Part shown: positions 63,957 to 64,000 of the stretch, piece by piece
Layout of the letters: every line of letters starts with the position of its first letter
Numbering within the stretch: the stretch's first letter is position 1
NCBI GenBank assembly: GCA_964538515.1
Contig: CAZIEW010000021.1
Span: 1 to 64,000, forward strand
DNA: 64,000 nt
Direction of reading: 5' to 3'
Origin: CALBZH01 sp964538515
GTDB lineage: Bacteria > Desulfobacterota > Syntrophobacteria > Syntrophobacterales > Syntrophobacteraceae
Notes under the pieces: generated by a model
Database searches by the model: none
Told to the model about the DNA's origin: nothing
Seen by the model: the letters and a program-made list of their open reading frames with translations, nothing else
Made by a program: the position numbers and the translations under genes

Positions 63957-64000
63957 GGCAGGGTCAGACATCACGCTCCACCGCGCCGCCTGGGTGCTCC
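63949..64000 (+). CDS. Start of a probable amidohydrolase, partial (MqnF-like?)
   Basis: An ATG at 63949 overlaps the mqnC stop and opens MIKAGSDITLHRAAWVL, which runs off the window. The TLHRAAWVL start resembles amidohydrolases encoded beside mqnC in deltaproteobacteria that deaminate aminodeoxyfutalosine. Too short to be sure. Confidence 0.5.
   Translation, partial: MIKAGSDITLHRAAWVL

Overview
The window is a GC-rich bacterial chromosome segment. It is probably from a draft or metagenome assembly, because it carries a 100-base N gap whose two sides repeat the same 55 bases. Gene content fits an anaerobic, flagellated, Gram-negative deltaproteobacterium (Desulfobacterota, perhaps Syntrophobacter-like): a type VI secretion system, RND efflux with a NodT-type outer-membrane factor, flagellar stator genes, PilZ and HD-GYP proteins, LigA, PlsB, and the futalosine route to menaquinone. 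The lineage is inferred from gene content only.

Region 1 (1-25.9 kb) is a type VI secretion (T6SS) locus, nearly all on the + strand: the tail of tssL, then tssM, tagF, a papain-like cysteine peptidase, tagJ, tssA, tssB, tssC, hcp, tssE, tssF, tssG, clpV (tssH), vgrG (tssI), a HEAT-repeat protein, an NPPF-motif methyltransferase and a double-FHA membrane protein. A fused HD-GYP/PilZ protein and a second copy of the cysteine peptidase follow. tssK and tssJ are not seen and presumably lie upstream. No PAAR protein is visible. The two peptidase paralogues bracketing the locus, and the vgrG-HEAT-methyltransferase-FHA string, are the least explained parts. The hcp-tssE gap is packed with dispersed repeats.

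Region 2 (25.9-30.6 kb) is mixed: a remnant of a 2-hydroxyacid dehydrogenase with an internal deletion, a small lipoprotein, a Thg1-like 3'-5' polymerase, a LEA14-type lipoprotein, a ZIP metal transporter and an alpha/beta hydrolase.

Region 3 (30.6-39.2 kb, - strand) is a tripartite efflux system (outer-membrane factor, adaptor, RND pump). A PilZ gene and motA-motB sit between the outer-membrane factor and the adaptor.

Region 4 (39.2-64 kb) is mostly housekeeping: a macrodomain protein; rlmE-yebC-ruvC-ruvA-ruvB behind one good promoter; hpt; a zinc-ribbon protein; serS; an HU/IHF protein; acylphosphatase; ligA; a nucleoside phosphorylase; priA; a PilZ protein; ilvE; plsB; recN; an ATP-grasp protein; a TetR regulator with a consensus promoter and palindromic operator; and the menaquinone genes mqnE and mqnC with the start of a likely third gene. 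I saw no rRNA, tRNA, CRISPR array or intact insertion sequence.
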